Below are positions 7,674 through 16,609 of a DNA stretch of 56,657 bases, in pieces (position 1 is the stretch's first letter; the number at the start of each line of letters is the position of its first letter). A program made the translations under genes and the position numbers. The notes under the pieces are model-generated. The model searched no databases, was not told the DNA's origin, and saw nothing but the letters and a program-made list of their open reading frames with translations. Source of the DNA: an uncultured Opitutia bacterium (lineage in GTDB: Bacteria; Verrucomicrobiota; Verrucomicrobiia; Opitutales; Opitutaceae); NCBI GenBank assembly GCA_903840415.1, contig CAIMFY010000021.1, positions 1 to 56,657 of the forward strand. Reading direction: 5' to 3'.

Positions 7674-9101
7674 TTAGCGTTCGACTTTATCGCCTTCAAT
7701 TTCCACGACGATCACAGCGCCCATGGTGTCGAGGACCGCCATGCGTGGGACGTCGATGGTGCGGGCACCGTCCTTAGCCACTTTGACCGCGAGTGCTTTG
7801 CGGCGACCCATCTCGTCAATCTGCGTGACCGACTTGATCGCGTTCTTGAACGCCGGAAGCACAAACCCTTCCCGTCCGATCTTGAAAATTTCAAAGTAGA
7901 GTCTGCCGGGCTTGGTGGTGCAGCGCCAGTCGGTGCGCGCGAGGAAGAGCGGGTTGCCGTCGGCCCCTTTCTGCGTTGCTGCGAAATCACCGAACTCTTC
8001 GCCAAACGGCGAACGGCTCACGCCATAGACGGCCTCGCCGTTCAACTTCAGCCACTGACCCACGGCCCGGAGATTATCCTGGCTCGGCTGTGGCACGACG
8101 CCTTCCGAAGTCGGACCCACGTTGAGCAGGTAGTTGCCACCCTTGCTCACAATGTCGACGAGTTTAAAGACGATGTCACCGGGAGATTTCCAGTCGTGGT
8201 CGTCGCTGCGAAAACCCCAGGTGCGGTTGAGCGTGGCCGGGACTTCCCAGGCACCATCCTTGTGCGTGGTCGGAATCGCGTTGTCACCAGTCGATTCGTA
8301 GTCACCAACGGCGCCAAGACGGCCATCGATGAGCGTGTTGGGCTGGAGCGTGCGCACGATGTCGGTCAGGCGTTTCGGCCGATCACCGGTCATCATCTGC
8401 GGCGTATCGAACCAGATGAGGCACATCGGGCCGTAATTGGTCAGCAGCTCTTTCAACTGCGGCTCGACCTTGGTGCGGAGGTAATTGTCGTAAGAGCCGT
8501 CCTTGTCCTTCACCTCGTTGGGGGGAAAGTCCCAGTTGTTGCCGGTGCCGCCGCGCTCGTGCCAGTCCTGCGACTGCGAGTAGTAAACGCCGAAGCGCAG
8601 GCCGTGGCGGGCGCACGCGGCGGAAAGTTCCTTGATGACGTCGCGGTGAAACGGCGTGGCGTCGTAGACATTGTATTTGCTCAATTCCGACTTGAAGAGC
8701 GCGAAACCGTCATGGTGCTTCGAGGTGATGACGACGTATTTCATGCCGGCGTCGGCGGCCATTTGCGCCCAGGCGTCGGCGTCGAATTTCCACGGGTTGA
8801 AACCGCTCGCCAACTTCTCGTATTCCGTCACCGGAATTTTCATGCGGTTCATAATCCACTCGCCTATGCCGGGCGAGCGTTCGCCTTTCCAATAGCCGGC
8901 GGGAATCGAGTAGAGACCCCAATGGATGAAGAGGCCGAACTTGGCCTCTTTGAACCACGCGAGTCGCGCCTCTTTGGCGGCGGGAGATTCCGTGTCGGAA
9001 GTGGAGGGTGTGGCGGTCTGCGCGAACGACGACACTGCCAGAACAAGGCAAATCAGTGCGCACAGTGCGACATGGCGTGAATGCAGGGCGGGCATATTCA
9101 T
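7674..9101 (-). CDS. Secreted alpha-L-fucosidase, GH29
   Basis: This 475-residue glycoside hydrolase would remove terminal alpha-L-fucose from glycans in the periplasm or outside the cell. A Sec signal peptide is visible (HVALCALICLVLAVSSFAQ). The GH29 barrel follows with FGLFIHWGLYSIP, YVVITSKHHDGFALF, DWHERGGTGNNWDF and LIWFDT; the aspartate of LIWFDT, residue 232, is the expected catalytic nucleophile. The C-terminal part contains GNYLLNVGPTSEG, also typical of the family. I chose the ATG at 9101; a second ATG at 9095 is equally possible, and the longer frame to 9284 would bury the signal peptide. It is the first gene of a minus-strand set with an RbsBAC-type importer. Confidence 0.93.
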   Translation of the reverse strand: MNMPALHSRHVALCALICLVLAVSSFAQTATPSTSDTESPAAKEARLAWFKEAKFGLFIHWGLYSIPAGYWKGERSPGIGEWIMNRMKIPVTEYEKLASGFNPWKFDADAWAQMAADAGMKYVVITSKHHDGFALFKSELSKYNVYDATPFHRDVIKELSAACARHGLRFGVYYSQSQDWHERGGTGNNWDFPPNEVKDKDGSYDNYLRTKVEPQLKELLTNYGPMCLIWFDTPQMMTGDRPKRLTDIVRTLQPNTLIDGRLGAVGDYESTGDNAIPTTHKDGAWEVPATLNRTWGFRSDDHDWKSPGDIVFKLVDIVSKGGNYLLNVGPTSEGVVPQPSQDNLRAVGQWLKLNGEAVYGVSRSPFGEEFGDFAATQKGADGNPLFLARTDWRCTTKPGRLYFEIFKIGREGFVLPAFKNAIKSVTQIDEMGRRKALAVKVAKDGARTIDVPRMAVLDTMGAVIVVEIEGDKVER

Positions 9102-9238
9102 AGGCGGGGTGTGAAGATCGATGGGTAACCTAAACGTTCGGACGGATGCTACTGACAAGCCGACGGTGGTTGAATGGATAATCTTGGCAACCTCATGTTC
9201 ATTCTCGCCCCACGCAGCGCGAGCGCTTTTCTGGCGCG

Positions 9239-10027
9239 ATGCTCTTCTGGCTAAAAAAGGTGGTGACGTTCTGGCTGATGCCATGGCCTGTTTGTCTTAC
9301 GCTGCTCGTCGCCGGGCTGTGGCTGACGCGCAAACCGCGCCGTGCGCGACTCGGCCGCGGACTGTTATTTGCAGCCACCGGATTACTCGTGCTGCTCAGC
9401 AACAAGGTCGTGAGCAAGGCCCTGATCGCCCCGCTCGAGTCGCGCTACGCGGCGATTCCCGAATTACGTGCGGACGCGCCACTGCCACCGGCGCTCGCCG
9501 CGTGCCGCTACGTGGTGGTGCTCGGCTCTGGCCACACGGACACGCCTGGGCTCCCTTCCACGCTGCAACTCTCCAAGTCCGGCCTTGGCCGCATCACCGA
9601 AGGTGTCCGATTGCTGCGCGCGTTGCCCGAGGCGAAGCTCGTCGTCAGTGGCCCGGCTGTCGGCGTCAACCCGAGCCACGCCACCGTGCTCGCTCGCGCC
9701 GCGGCTGCGCTCGGCATCGCGCCGGACCGTGTGGTCTATATCGATCAAGCCCGCGATACCGAGGATGAATCGCTTGCCGTCAAGAAGCTAGTCGGCGACG
9801 CCCCCGTCGCCCTTGTCACCTCCGCCTGGCACTTGCCGCGCGCGGCCGGGCTGTTTCGCCACGCGGCTGTCAACGCACTCCCCTGCCCCGCTGACTTTCT
9901 GGGCAGCCCCAACCGCGACTTCCGCTGGGATGAGCTCAACTGGGATGCCGCCTCGCTCGAACGCAGCACCGCCGCCGTCCACGAATATCTCGGCGTCCTC
10001 TGGAATTGGCTGCGCGGTCGGGGCTGA
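9239..10027 (+). CDS. YdcF/ElyC-type DUF218 membrane protein
   Basis: This 262-residue protein has two N-terminal membrane helices (about residues 9-28 and 40-58) and a DUF218 domain. The latter shows YVVVLGSGHTD, RITEGVRLLRALPEAKLVVSG and VALVTSAWHLPRAAGLFRHA, the usual order of motifs in the SanA/YdcF/ElyC family. E. coli ElyC affects envelope integrity and peptidoglycan or lipid-carrier metabolism, but the exact reaction of the family is uncertain. It is transcribed divergently from the fucosidase gene, with a 137-base gap between the start codons. The next gene follows after 58 bases and is probably unrelated in function. Confidence 0.83.
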   Translation: MLFWLKKVVTFWLMPWPVCLTLLVAGLWLTRKPRRARLGRGLLFAATGLLVLLSNKVVSKALIAPLESRYAAIPELRADAPLPPALAACRYVVVLGSGHTDTPGLPSTLQLSKSGLGRITEGVRLLRALPEAKLVVSGPAVGVNPSHATVLARAAAALGIAPDRVVYIDQARDTEDESLAVKKLVGDAPVALVTSAWHLPRAAGLFRHAAVNALPCPADFLGSPNRDFRWDELNWDAASLERSTAAVHEYLGVLWNWLRGRG

Positions 10028-10085
10028 CCCGGGCCCGGAAAAATTGTTTCGCAATCGTAACGTTCACCGCTACGTCAAACCCATC

Positions 10086-10724
10086 ATGATTTGGCTGAAA
10101 AAACTTCTGGGGCGGGACGACAAATTTTTCGACCTACTTGAGGCGGGCGCCGAGGAGGCCAAGGCCAGCGTCGCGCTTTTCAGCGGCTTCCTCGAAGCCA
10201 TCGCGAGCGGCAGCAGCGCCGCCAAGCTCGATGAGTTCATCACCACCCGCCGCAAAGAAAAGCGCATCCGCCATCTGACGACCGAGGCGCTCAGCAAGAC
10301 CTTCGTCACTCCGCTCGAACGCGAAGACATCGAAGCGCTCTCGTTCGCCCTCTACCGCATCCCCAAGCAGATCGAGAAAATCGTCGAACGCCTCTCGATT
10401 TATCCCGGCCGCGTGCCGCACGAGGCATTCAAGCGCCAGGCTGAGCTAATGCTCCAGGCTGCCGAGGCCGTCGCGTTCATGGTGAAACAGCTCCGCGGCG
10501 GCACGCACATTGAAAAAATTCGCGAAGCCAACGACCGCCTCCAGTTCGCCGAAGGCGAGGCCGACAAAGTCATGCTCGGCCTCCTCAAGGATCTTTATCA
10601 CGGCCCTTACGACGCCAAGGAACTCGTCATTCTCCAAGAGTTGTTTGAGATGGTCGAGCAGGCCGTGGACCGCTGCCGCAACGCCGGCAACATCGTCGTC
10701 CAAATTGTCCTCAAGCATTCCTAA
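10086..10724 (+). CDS. DUF47 / PhoU-like protein, partner of PiT phosphate permease
   Basis: This 212-residue, helix-rich protein starts with MIWLKKLLGRDDKFFDLLEA, the usual opening of DUF47 proteins, which share the PhoU fold. Charged helices with the pattern expected for PhoU-like metal-binding bundles follow, including LYRIPKQIEKIVERL and ELFEMVEQAVDRCRNAGNIV. DUF47 genes commonly sit directly before a pit phosphate permease, as here with a 21-base gap, and are thought to regulate or assist it. The start at 10086 is chosen because upstream in-frame codons lie inside the preceding gene. It is cytoplasmic, with no signal peptide. Confidence 0.88.
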   Translation: MIWLKKLLGRDDKFFDLLEAGAEEAKASVALFSGFLEAIASGSSAAKLDEFITTRRKEKRIRHLTTEALSKTFVTPLEREDIEALSFALYRIPKQIEKIVERLSIYPGRVPHEAFKRQAELMLQAAEAVAFMVKQLRGGTHIEKIREANDRLQFAEGEADKVMLGLLKDLYHGPYDAKELVILQELFEMVEQAVDRCRNAGNIVVQIVLKHS

Positions 10725-10745
10725 CGCAGCGCCCGCCCCGCCGCC

Positions 10746-11813
10746 ATGACGCTGTTCCTGCTCGTTCTGCTGGCCGCGCTCGTCTTCGAATATATCAACG
10801 GCTTTCACGACACCGCCAACGCGATCGCGACCGTCGTCTCGACGAAAGTGCTCACGCCCCGAGCCGCGATCGCCCTGGCCGCGGCCATGAATCTCGTCGG
10901 CGCGCTCGCCGGCACCGCTGTCGCAAAGACGATCAGCAGTGGTCTCGTTGACGCCACCGCCGTCAACATGCTCACCGTCCTCTGCGCACTCCTCAGCGCG
11001 ATCGTATGGGGCCTGTTCACATGGTGGCTGGGGCTGCCCTCTAGCTCCAGCCACGCGCTCATCGGCGGGCTGTGCGGCGCGGCGATCGCGACCGTCAGAG
11101 GCAACTGGGCTGTCCTCATCTGGTCCGCCAACGATGCCAAGGGCGCCTCCGTTGGCCTCTGGCCAAAAGTCGTGCTGCCCATGTTCAGTTCACCCCTGCT
11201 CGGCTTCATCGGCGGCGCACTGCTCATGTGGCTGCTCACGATCATGCTGCGCACCGTCACGCCGCGCATTGTCAATTTGATTTTCGGCAAGGCGCAGCTC
11301 CTTAGCGCCGCCTTCATGGGCTTCGGCCACGGCTCGAACGATGCGCAAAAAACTATGGGCATCATCACGCTCGCGTTGTTCACCGGTACAACATCGGGCG
11401 CGTTCAAGGATCTGCCGGAATGGGCCTCGTTTTTGCGCGTGCCGGAGTTCAAGGGCATCCCGTTGTGGGTGGTCATCACCTGCGCGCTCACGATGGCGGC
11501 CGGCACCGCGGCGGGTGGCTGGAGGATCATTCGCACGATGGGGCACAAGATGGTGAAACTCCAACCCGTGCAGGGCTTCGCCGCCGAGACCACGGCCGCC
11601 ACCATCCTCTACGTCACCGCCTCGATCGGCGTGCCTGTCTCGACCACACACGTCATTTCCACCTCCATCATGGGTGTCGGCGCCTCGAAGCGCCTCAGCG
11701 CCGTGAAATGGGGCGTCGTCGAACGCATCATCTGGGCCTGGGTGCTCACGCTCCCGATCACCGGGCTGCTCGGCTACTCACTGGTGCGGTTGCTCCACGC
11801 GTTTGGCGCCTGA
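10746..11813 (+). CDS. pit: PiT family low-affinity inorganic phosphate permease
   Basis: This 355-residue polytopic membrane protein would move phosphate, probably as a metal-phosphate complex, by cation symport. Both inverted family repeats are visible. The first has FEYINGFHDTANAIATVVSTKVL near residues 15-40 and GLPSSSSHALIGGLCGA near 97-114. The second has AFMGFGHGSNDAQKTMGIITLAL near 184-206 and GVPVSTTHVISTSIMGVG near 300-317. It probably forms an operon with the preceding DUF47 gene. The length is toward the short end for bacterial PiT proteins, but both signature pairs are complete. Confidence 0.94.
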   Translation: MTLFLLVLLAALVFEYINGFHDTANAIATVVSTKVLTPRAAIALAAAMNLVGALAGTAVAKTISSGLVDATAVNMLTVLCALLSAIVWGLFTWWLGLPSSSSHALIGGLCGAAIATVRGNWAVLIWSANDAKGASVGLWPKVVLPMFSSPLLGFIGGALLMWLLTIMLRTVTPRIVNLIFGKAQLLSAAFMGFGHGSNDAQKTMGIITLALFTGTTSGAFKDLPEWASFLRVPEFKGIPLWVVITCALTMAAGTAAGGWRIIRTMGHKMVKLQPVQGFAAETTAATILYVTASIGVPVSTTHVISTSIMGVGASKRLSAVKWGVVERIIWAWVLTLPITGLLGYSLVRLLHAFGA

Positions 11814-11858
11814 CCGTCGCGCGAATGGCGGATCTGACGTTCGCCCCTACGAGAGGAT

Positions 11859-12479
11859 TTAGGTCAACCCAAGTTTCCGGAGCACTTCGGGTGTGGGGCC
11901 GGCAAATTCCGGAAGCGGCATGTTGCCGGTGTAGCCGATGTCCTTCATGCCCTCGGGTGTTGTGTAGAATCCGCTGGCCGTGAGATTGCGGAATTTTTGG
12001 AAAAACTGCGCGGCCTGCTTAAACTCCGTTTTCGCCTTGGGCACGTGACAAATGTCGTCGCAGATGAGGGTTTGCTGCTTGCGCACCAGATCCGCGAAGT
12101 CCACCTGGAATCGTTTCTGCGCCTCCGTGTCGAGCCACGCGAGGCCCTTGATGACGACCGGGCGGTCCTTCTGTTGGTCGGGATACGGCGCGCTGATCCA
12201 TTCGTCGATGAATTCAGGCACATGCAGCGCGGACGCACTCGGCGACTTTGAATCTGCGGGAATAATCACGTCGCACAAAGCAACCGCGGTGCGTCGCTGC
12301 GCATCCGTGAAGGTGAGCGGCCACACGTCACCCGGCCGATACTCCTTCAATAAATCCGGATCGGTGCCGTAGCCTTCGGCATCGGCAGTCGGCGAGGTGG
12401 CTGCGAAACCCGTGCGGTTCAGAACCGCGACAGAGGCCGCGGCGGTGAGCATCCATTTGATCGCGTCGCGACGATCCAT
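11859..12479 (-). CDS. Gluconate 2-dehydrogenase subunit 3-like protein (Tat-exported)
   Basis: This 206-residue protein begins with a twin-arginine signal (MDRRDAIKWMLTAAASV) and continues with FTDAQRRTAVALCDVIIPADSKSPSA, the typical start of the small subunit of membrane-associated GMC dehydrogenases. HVPEFIDEWI and a C-terminal GFYTTPEGMKDIGYTGN segment also fit that family. It would assist the adjacent GMC oxidoreductase, probably by carrying the complex through the Tat pathway and docking it at the membrane. The ATG at 12479 follows the oxidoreductase stop codon by 47 bases. The phosphate permease gene converges on it from the other side. No haem-binding cytochrome subunit is seen beside the pair. 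Confidence 0.85.
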   Translation of the reverse strand: MDRRDAIKWMLTAAASVAVLNRTGFAATSPTADAEGYGTDPDLLKEYRPGDVWPLTFTDAQRRTAVALCDVIIPADSKSPSASALHVPEFIDEWISAPYPDQQKDRPVVIKGLAWLDTEAQKRFQVDFADLVRKQQTLICDDICHVPKAKTEFKQAAQFFQKFRNLTASGFYTTPEGMKDIGYTGNMPLPEFAGPTPEVLRKLGLT

Positions 12480-12526
12480 GCAGTTTGCGCGGTGGGCTGG
12501 TCGCGCGCTGGCCTCTGATTCGCGGT

Positions 12527-14323
12527 TCACAAATTTCCTTTCTTGAGCTCTTCGAGCAGATAATCGCCCGCGCGCCAAGCGAGTGCCATGATGGTGAGCG
12601 TTGGATTTTTGTCGGCGTTGCTCACGAACGGGCCGCCGTCGGTGACGAATAGATTTTTCACGTCCCACGTCTGGCACCACGGATTGACCACCGAGTTTTT
12701 GGCGGTGGATCCCATGATGGTGCCGCCGACTTCGTGAATGATGTTGCCGCCCTGGTGGATCGCTTGTGCGCCGTCGGCCTTGGGCCTCGTGGCGTAGCGG
12801 CCGCCCAATGCCTCAATGAGCGTCGCAAACGTCTGCTCCATATGCGCGGCCTGACGGAGTTCGTGTTCCGACCATTTCCAGTGAAAGCGAAGGACCGGGA
12901 TGCCCCACCTGTCCTTCACCGCCGGATCGATTTCGCAAAACGAATCATCATTGGGAATCATTTCGCCGCGACCCGCAAAGCCGACACGCGAACCATAGTA
13001 ACGTCGTGCATCCTCCTTGAACTGCCGGCCATAGCTGCCTCCGGTCAGCCAATCGAGACCGGCGGCGGTGCCCGCGGACGGCATGTTACGGCCCGTGGCA
13101 AACTCGATGTGATAGCCACGCGCAAAACCAAGCTTGCCCGCGTCCGGGTAAAGCCACCACGGCACATAGACGTGAGCGCCGCCGGCGCCGTCCTCATTGT
13201 GCAGCGGCAGATTTTCAAGCGCAGGGATCTGTCCGCTGAATTCCGCGCCAACTGTATCCATGATGTATTTGCCGACTAGCCCGCTGGAGTTTGCGAGCCC
13301 GTTGGGAAAACGCGCGGACTTGGAATTAAGCAGGAGGCGAACCGATTCGGCCGAACTCGCCGCCAAGGTGATGACGCGTGCCCGCACGCGGTGCTCCTCG
13401 CCCGTGGTCTTATCGACATAGACGACGCCCGTGGCTTTTCCCGCATCGTCGACAAGCATTTCGCGCGCCATCGCGTTCGGCAGAATGTCGAGGTTACCCG
13501 TCGCGAGGGCGGGCGGAAGATGCACGGTGGTCGACTGGTAGTTGGCCTTGATCGCGCAGCCGCGGCCACAGTCCGTGGCCCAAAAACAGGCGGCGCGTTC
13601 GCGCATCGCCTGCGCGAGCACTCGCTGGGCTTTGGGATTTCCTGGATGGAGTTTTTGCGGCAGAGTGTCGGCATCTTGCCGGGTGCTCAGCACAGCGCGG
13701 TGGATGGGAATGACGGGCAGGCCGAGTTTCTTCGCGTGCTTTTGCGTGTAGAGTTCGCCGGCGCGGGCCTTGGGCGGCGGGAGCAGGCAACCCGTCGGCG
13801 AGTCCGGCGTGTTTTCGAGCGCATTATTGTCACCGTAGACGCCGATCAGCATTTCGACCTTGTCGTAATAGGGCGCGACATCCTCGTAGCCGATGGGCCA
13901 GTCGAAGCCGAGGCCATCGCGAGAGTGTGGCTTGAAATCGTAAGGCCCATTGCGCAGCGAAATGCGGCCCCAATGATTCGTCCGACCGCCGAGCATGCGA
14001 GCGCGCCACCAAGTGAACTGCCGCTCCGGATCTTCGGAGGCGTTGGTGTAGGGCTCACCCGGCACCTGCCAGCCGCCGTCGATCGTGGCGTCGTAAAAGC
14101 CGAAAGGTTTCTCCGGTGTGCTCCCACCGCGCAAGGGCGCGGAAACGTTGGTGTGAAACATCGGTGTCTCCTTCACCGGGTCGTAGTTTCGACCTGCTTC
14201 GAGCATCAGCACTTTTGCGCCGCCCATGGTCAGGGTGTAGGCTGTCTGGCCGCCAGCGGCGCCCGAGCCAATCACGATTACATCATAGTCTGGCTGCGTC
14301 TTGCTTGCGGTAATCAGAGGCAT
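12527..14323 (-). CDS. GMC family FAD-dependent oxidoreductase (large subunit of a sugar/alcohol dehydrogenase)
   Basis: This 598-residue flavoenzyme has the N-terminal dinucleotide-binding loop VIVIGSGAAGGQTAYTLTMG and MLEAGR. It also has GRTNHWGRISLR after residue 110 and the C-terminal GGTIMGSTAKNSVVNPWCQT, FVTDGGPFVSNADKNPTLT and the ending ALAWRAGDYLLEELKKGNL. These match GMC dehydrogenases that pair with a gluconate-2-dehydrogenase-type small subunit, which is encoded directly downstream. The substrate (sugar, sugar acid or alcohol) is not resolved. The protein lacks its own signal peptide, consistent with export by hitch-hiking on the Tat-tagged partner. The ATG at 14323 is preferred over a TTG five codons upstream. 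Confidence 0.9.
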   Translation of the reverse strand: MPLITASKTQPDYDVIVIGSGAAGGQTAYTLTMGGAKVLMLEAGRNYDPVKETPMFHTNVSAPLRGGSTPEKPFGFYDATIDGGWQVPGEPYTNASEDPERQFTWWRARMLGGRTNHWGRISLRNGPYDFKPHSRDGLGFDWPIGYEDVAPYYDKVEMLIGVYGDNNALENTPDSPTGCLLPPPKARAGELYTQKHAKKLGLPVIPIHRAVLSTRQDADTLPQKLHPGNPKAQRVLAQAMRERAACFWATDCGRGCAIKANYQSTTVHLPPALATGNLDILPNAMAREMLVDDAGKATGVVYVDKTTGEEHRVRARVITLAASSAESVRLLLNSKSARFPNGLANSSGLVGKYIMDTVGAEFSGQIPALENLPLHNEDGAGGAHVYVPWWLYPDAGKLGFARGYHIEFATGRNMPSAGTAAGLDWLTGGSYGRQFKEDARRYYGSRVGFAGRGEMIPNDDSFCEIDPAVKDRWGIPVLRFHWKWSEHELRQAAHMEQTFATLIEALGGRYATRPKADGAQAIHQGGNIIHEVGGTIMGSTAKNSVVNPWCQTWDVKNLFVTDGGPFVSNADKNPTLTIMALAWRAGDYLLEELKKGNL

Positions 14324-14386
14324 GAAAACGTGGGGCAAACGAAAGTTGGAGCTGGGCCGCGCGCGTGTCCATCTCCCATTGCGGTC

Positions 14387-15157
14387 TCAGTTCGCCAACA
14401 CGGCGGCGACAAATGCCGCCCGCGCCTCCATGTGAGGACTGTGCCCCGACTCCGCGATGACGGTGATGCGAGCCGCCGGAAAATGCCGGCAAATCGCCGC
14501 GTGATCGCGTGGCTCGATGTAGGTCGATTTCCCACCCGAAATGAAATGCGTCGGACCGATAAACCTGTCCGCTTCGCCCAGTGGATTTTGCTCCAGCGTG
14601 GGTAGCGCGGCCGTGAGCACAGGCAGATTGATCTGCCACTGCCACTGGCCGTCGGAGCCTCGCTCAAGATTGGTTGCCAGAAATTTTCGCAGCGGAAAAT
14701 TCGTCACGCGCGCCTCGAACCGCAGCTCCGCGTCGGCGCGCGAGTCAAGAGCGGCGAGATTCAGCTCGTTCATAGCGGCGAAACTCTGCCGGTGTCCCGG
14801 CCAGAAATAATCTCTCGGCGCGATGTCGGCCACGACGAGGCGCTCGACACGCTCCGAGTGCCGGCACGCGAGCAGCATCGCGACTTTCCCACCCATGCTG
14901 TGGCCGACGAATGTCGCACGAGAAATTCCGTTGGTGTCGAGCCATGCCACCGCATCGTCCAGCATCGCCTCATAGGTCATCCCGTCGGCGTGGGGCGAAC
15001 CGCCATGGTTCCGCAGGTCCGGCACCAGCACATGAAAATGCGCCGCGAGCTCCGTGCCCGCCGACTGCCAGTTGCGCGAGGATCCGAGCATCCCATGCAG
15101 CAGCACGATCGGCGGCCGGCCGGCGCCGCCCAAATCACGATGAACGAGGGGAACCAC
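14387..15157 (-). CDS. Alpha/beta hydrolase (YbfF-like esterase)
   Basis: This protein of about 256 residues has the alpha/beta-hydrolase order: the oxyanion region PIVLLHGMLGSSRNW, VLVPDLRNHGGSPHA, the nucleophile elbow GHSMGG, and the catalytic histidine in IAESGHSPHMEA near the C-terminus. The closest family by motif is the YbfF-type esterases (the DLRNHG motif is characteristic). The substrate is unknown. The start is uncertain: no ATG lies before the first strand. I chose GTG at 15157, which gives the usual short N-terminus; a TTG at 15229 would add 24 residues. It lies upstream of the GMC pair on the same strand, 63 bases away. Confidence 0.82.
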   Translation of the reverse strand: MVPLVHRDLGGAGRPPIVLLHGMLGSSRNWQSAGTELAAHFHVLVPDLRNHGGSPHADGMTYEAMLDDAVAWLDTNGISRATFVGHSMGGKVAMLLACRHSERVERLVVADIAPRDYFWPGHRQSFAAMNELNLAALDSRADAELRFEARVTNFPLRKFLATNLERGSDGQWQWQINLPVLTAALPTLEQNPLGEADRFIGPTHFISGGKSTYIEPRDHAAICRHFPAARITVIAESGHSPHMEARAAFVAAVLAN

Positions 15158-15293
15158 GCCGCCACAAAGATACGGAGGAATTGCGACTGACAACGTCTGA
15201 TTTCGGGCAGCTGCAGCCACCTTCCGCAATTCTGCGGTCGGTTGATGGCCGGGCTCGACAGTTTTCCCGAAAGGCCTAGACCTTCGCGACTAC

Positions 15294-16580
15294 ATGAGCC
15301 CAGTCCCTCGGCCGATCGGAGCAAGTGACACTTCCGCATCCTATTCCGACCTCGACCCAAAATCGACGCGCCTGAGCAGCTGGCAAAGTGGATGGATTCT
15401 TTTCGCGAGCGTGGCGGCTGTTTACGTCCTGCTGTTCAGCGCACCTTTCCTGTGGAAAAACGTGCTCTGGTTGCAGGCGATGCCAGCCAAAGCCTACCCT
15501 TTCGTCGACATGCGGGGGCACCTCGCCGCGTCCGAGGCCTATGTCAACGGCAACCTGATGCCAGGCGCACCAGTTCCTGGGGATCCGTTGGGCCGGACCC
15601 ACAACGGCCCAGTCTCGATGCTCTGGCTTGGGTATCTGGGCCTCCGCGTGGAGCATACCCTGATATTCGCTCCGATCTGCCTTTTGCTTTTTCTCGGATC
15701 GGTAGCCTACACGCTGCGCCTCCAAAGCCTTAGGGAAATCTTCGCTGGCTGGCTGGCGCTGACGACCCCGGCCTCCCTATTGCTGGTGGAACGCGGCAAC
15801 ATTGATTTGCTCGTATTTGCGGTGCTGGCGGTGGCCTTTGGGCTGCTGGCCCAAAGCGGGCGCTGGCCGCGCTGGCTGGGTTGGGGACTTATTAGCGGTT
15901 TTATCGGCTTCAAATACTACCCCGCCCTCGCCTACGCGGCGTTGCTGGAGTTGGGTGGCACACCGTCGGTGCGGCGCGCCATGTTGGGCGTCGGTGCCGT
16001 GGTCGTCGTGATTTACGTCACGGCGAACTATGCCGAACTGCGCGCCGTCGCCGCTGCCATGCCAGGTAATTTTCTGTATCCGCAGTTCGGCGCCAGTGAG
16101 CTGTTTCGGGTTGCGGGTTTTTCTCCTGGGATGGCGACCACTCTGGGCGCCTCCGCCTGGCTCGGTGGAGCGAGTCTACTCGCGTGGGGCCTGGGCCCGT
16201 TCACCGCGATCGAAGCCGCGCCCGCAGCTGCGCGACTGCCTTTCGCCGGCGGCGGGGCAATCCTGGCTTTCGCCTTCGTGGCTACGGTTAGTCCTGATTA
16301 CCGAGTGGTCTTTTTTCTTTTCTGCCTGCCGTGGTTGCGGATGCTCGGGCGCGCTTCTCAACCTATGATTCGGCGAGTGGCAGGTTCGGCATTTTTTCTC
16401 TACCTCCTCGTCCCTTGGCTATCGATGCTGCTCGGCCGGCTGGCGGTGGAATCGCGTTCGCTCGACTACTGGTGGATGGTCATGCTGGGCAAGCAAGCTG
16501 GATGGTGGGCGCTGATGCTCTGCGTCGGCGCGTTGCTGATTCGCCAAACTGCCGGAGGCGTGCGCCGGCTGTGGGCGTAG
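15294..16580 (+). CDS. Polytopic membrane protein, probable GT87 (DUF2029) glycosyltransferase
   Basis: This 428-residue protein has about ten predicted membrane helices, the first at residues 35-53. The motifs LLLVERGNIDLLVFAVLAVA and ISGFIGFKYYPALAYAALLEL resemble the DUF2029/GT87 family of polyprenyl-phosphate-sugar-dependent glycosyltransferases. In that family, acidic residues in the first periplasmic loop are catalytic; here PFVDMRGHLAASEAYVNGNL supplies an aspartate in the right place. The function would be addition of a sugar to a lipid or glycan on the outer face of the inner membrane. The assignment rests on motif resemblance only. The mutS start codon follows after 29 bases, so the two may be co-transcribed without a functional link. 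Confidence 0.6.
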   Translation: MSPVPRPIGASDTSASYSDLDPKSTRLSSWQSGWILFASVAAVYVLLFSAPFLWKNVLWLQAMPAKAYPFVDMRGHLAASEAYVNGNLMPGAPVPGDPLGRTHNGPVSMLWLGYLGLRVEHTLIFAPICLLLFLGSVAYTLRLQSLREIFAGWLALTTPASLLLVERGNIDLLVFAVLAVAFGLLAQSGRWPRWLGWGLISGFIGFKYYPALAYAALLELGGTPSVRRAMLGVGAVVVVIYVTANYAELRAVAAAMPGNFLYPQFGASELFRVAGFSPGMATTLGASAWLGGASLLAWGLGPFTAIEAAPAAARLPFAGGGAILAFAFVATVSPDYRVVFFLFCLPWLRMLGRASQPMIRRVAGSAFFLYLLVPWLSMLLGRLAVESRSLDYWWMVMLGKQAGWWALMLCVGALLIRQTAGGVRRLWA

Positions 16581-16609
16581 CGCGGTGCGAAGCGAGTGAA
16601 CTATGCCAG

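Noticed and set aside
7458-9080. A 540-codon open frame opposite the fucosidase and binding-protein genes
   Set aside because: It shadows a clear GH29 enzyme and has no domain, signal or start-site support.
14324-14338. TTG start for the GMC oxidoreductase at 14338
   Set aside because: An in-frame ATG five codons later gives a normal N-terminus just before the FAD-binding strand, and neither start has a clear ribosome-binding site.
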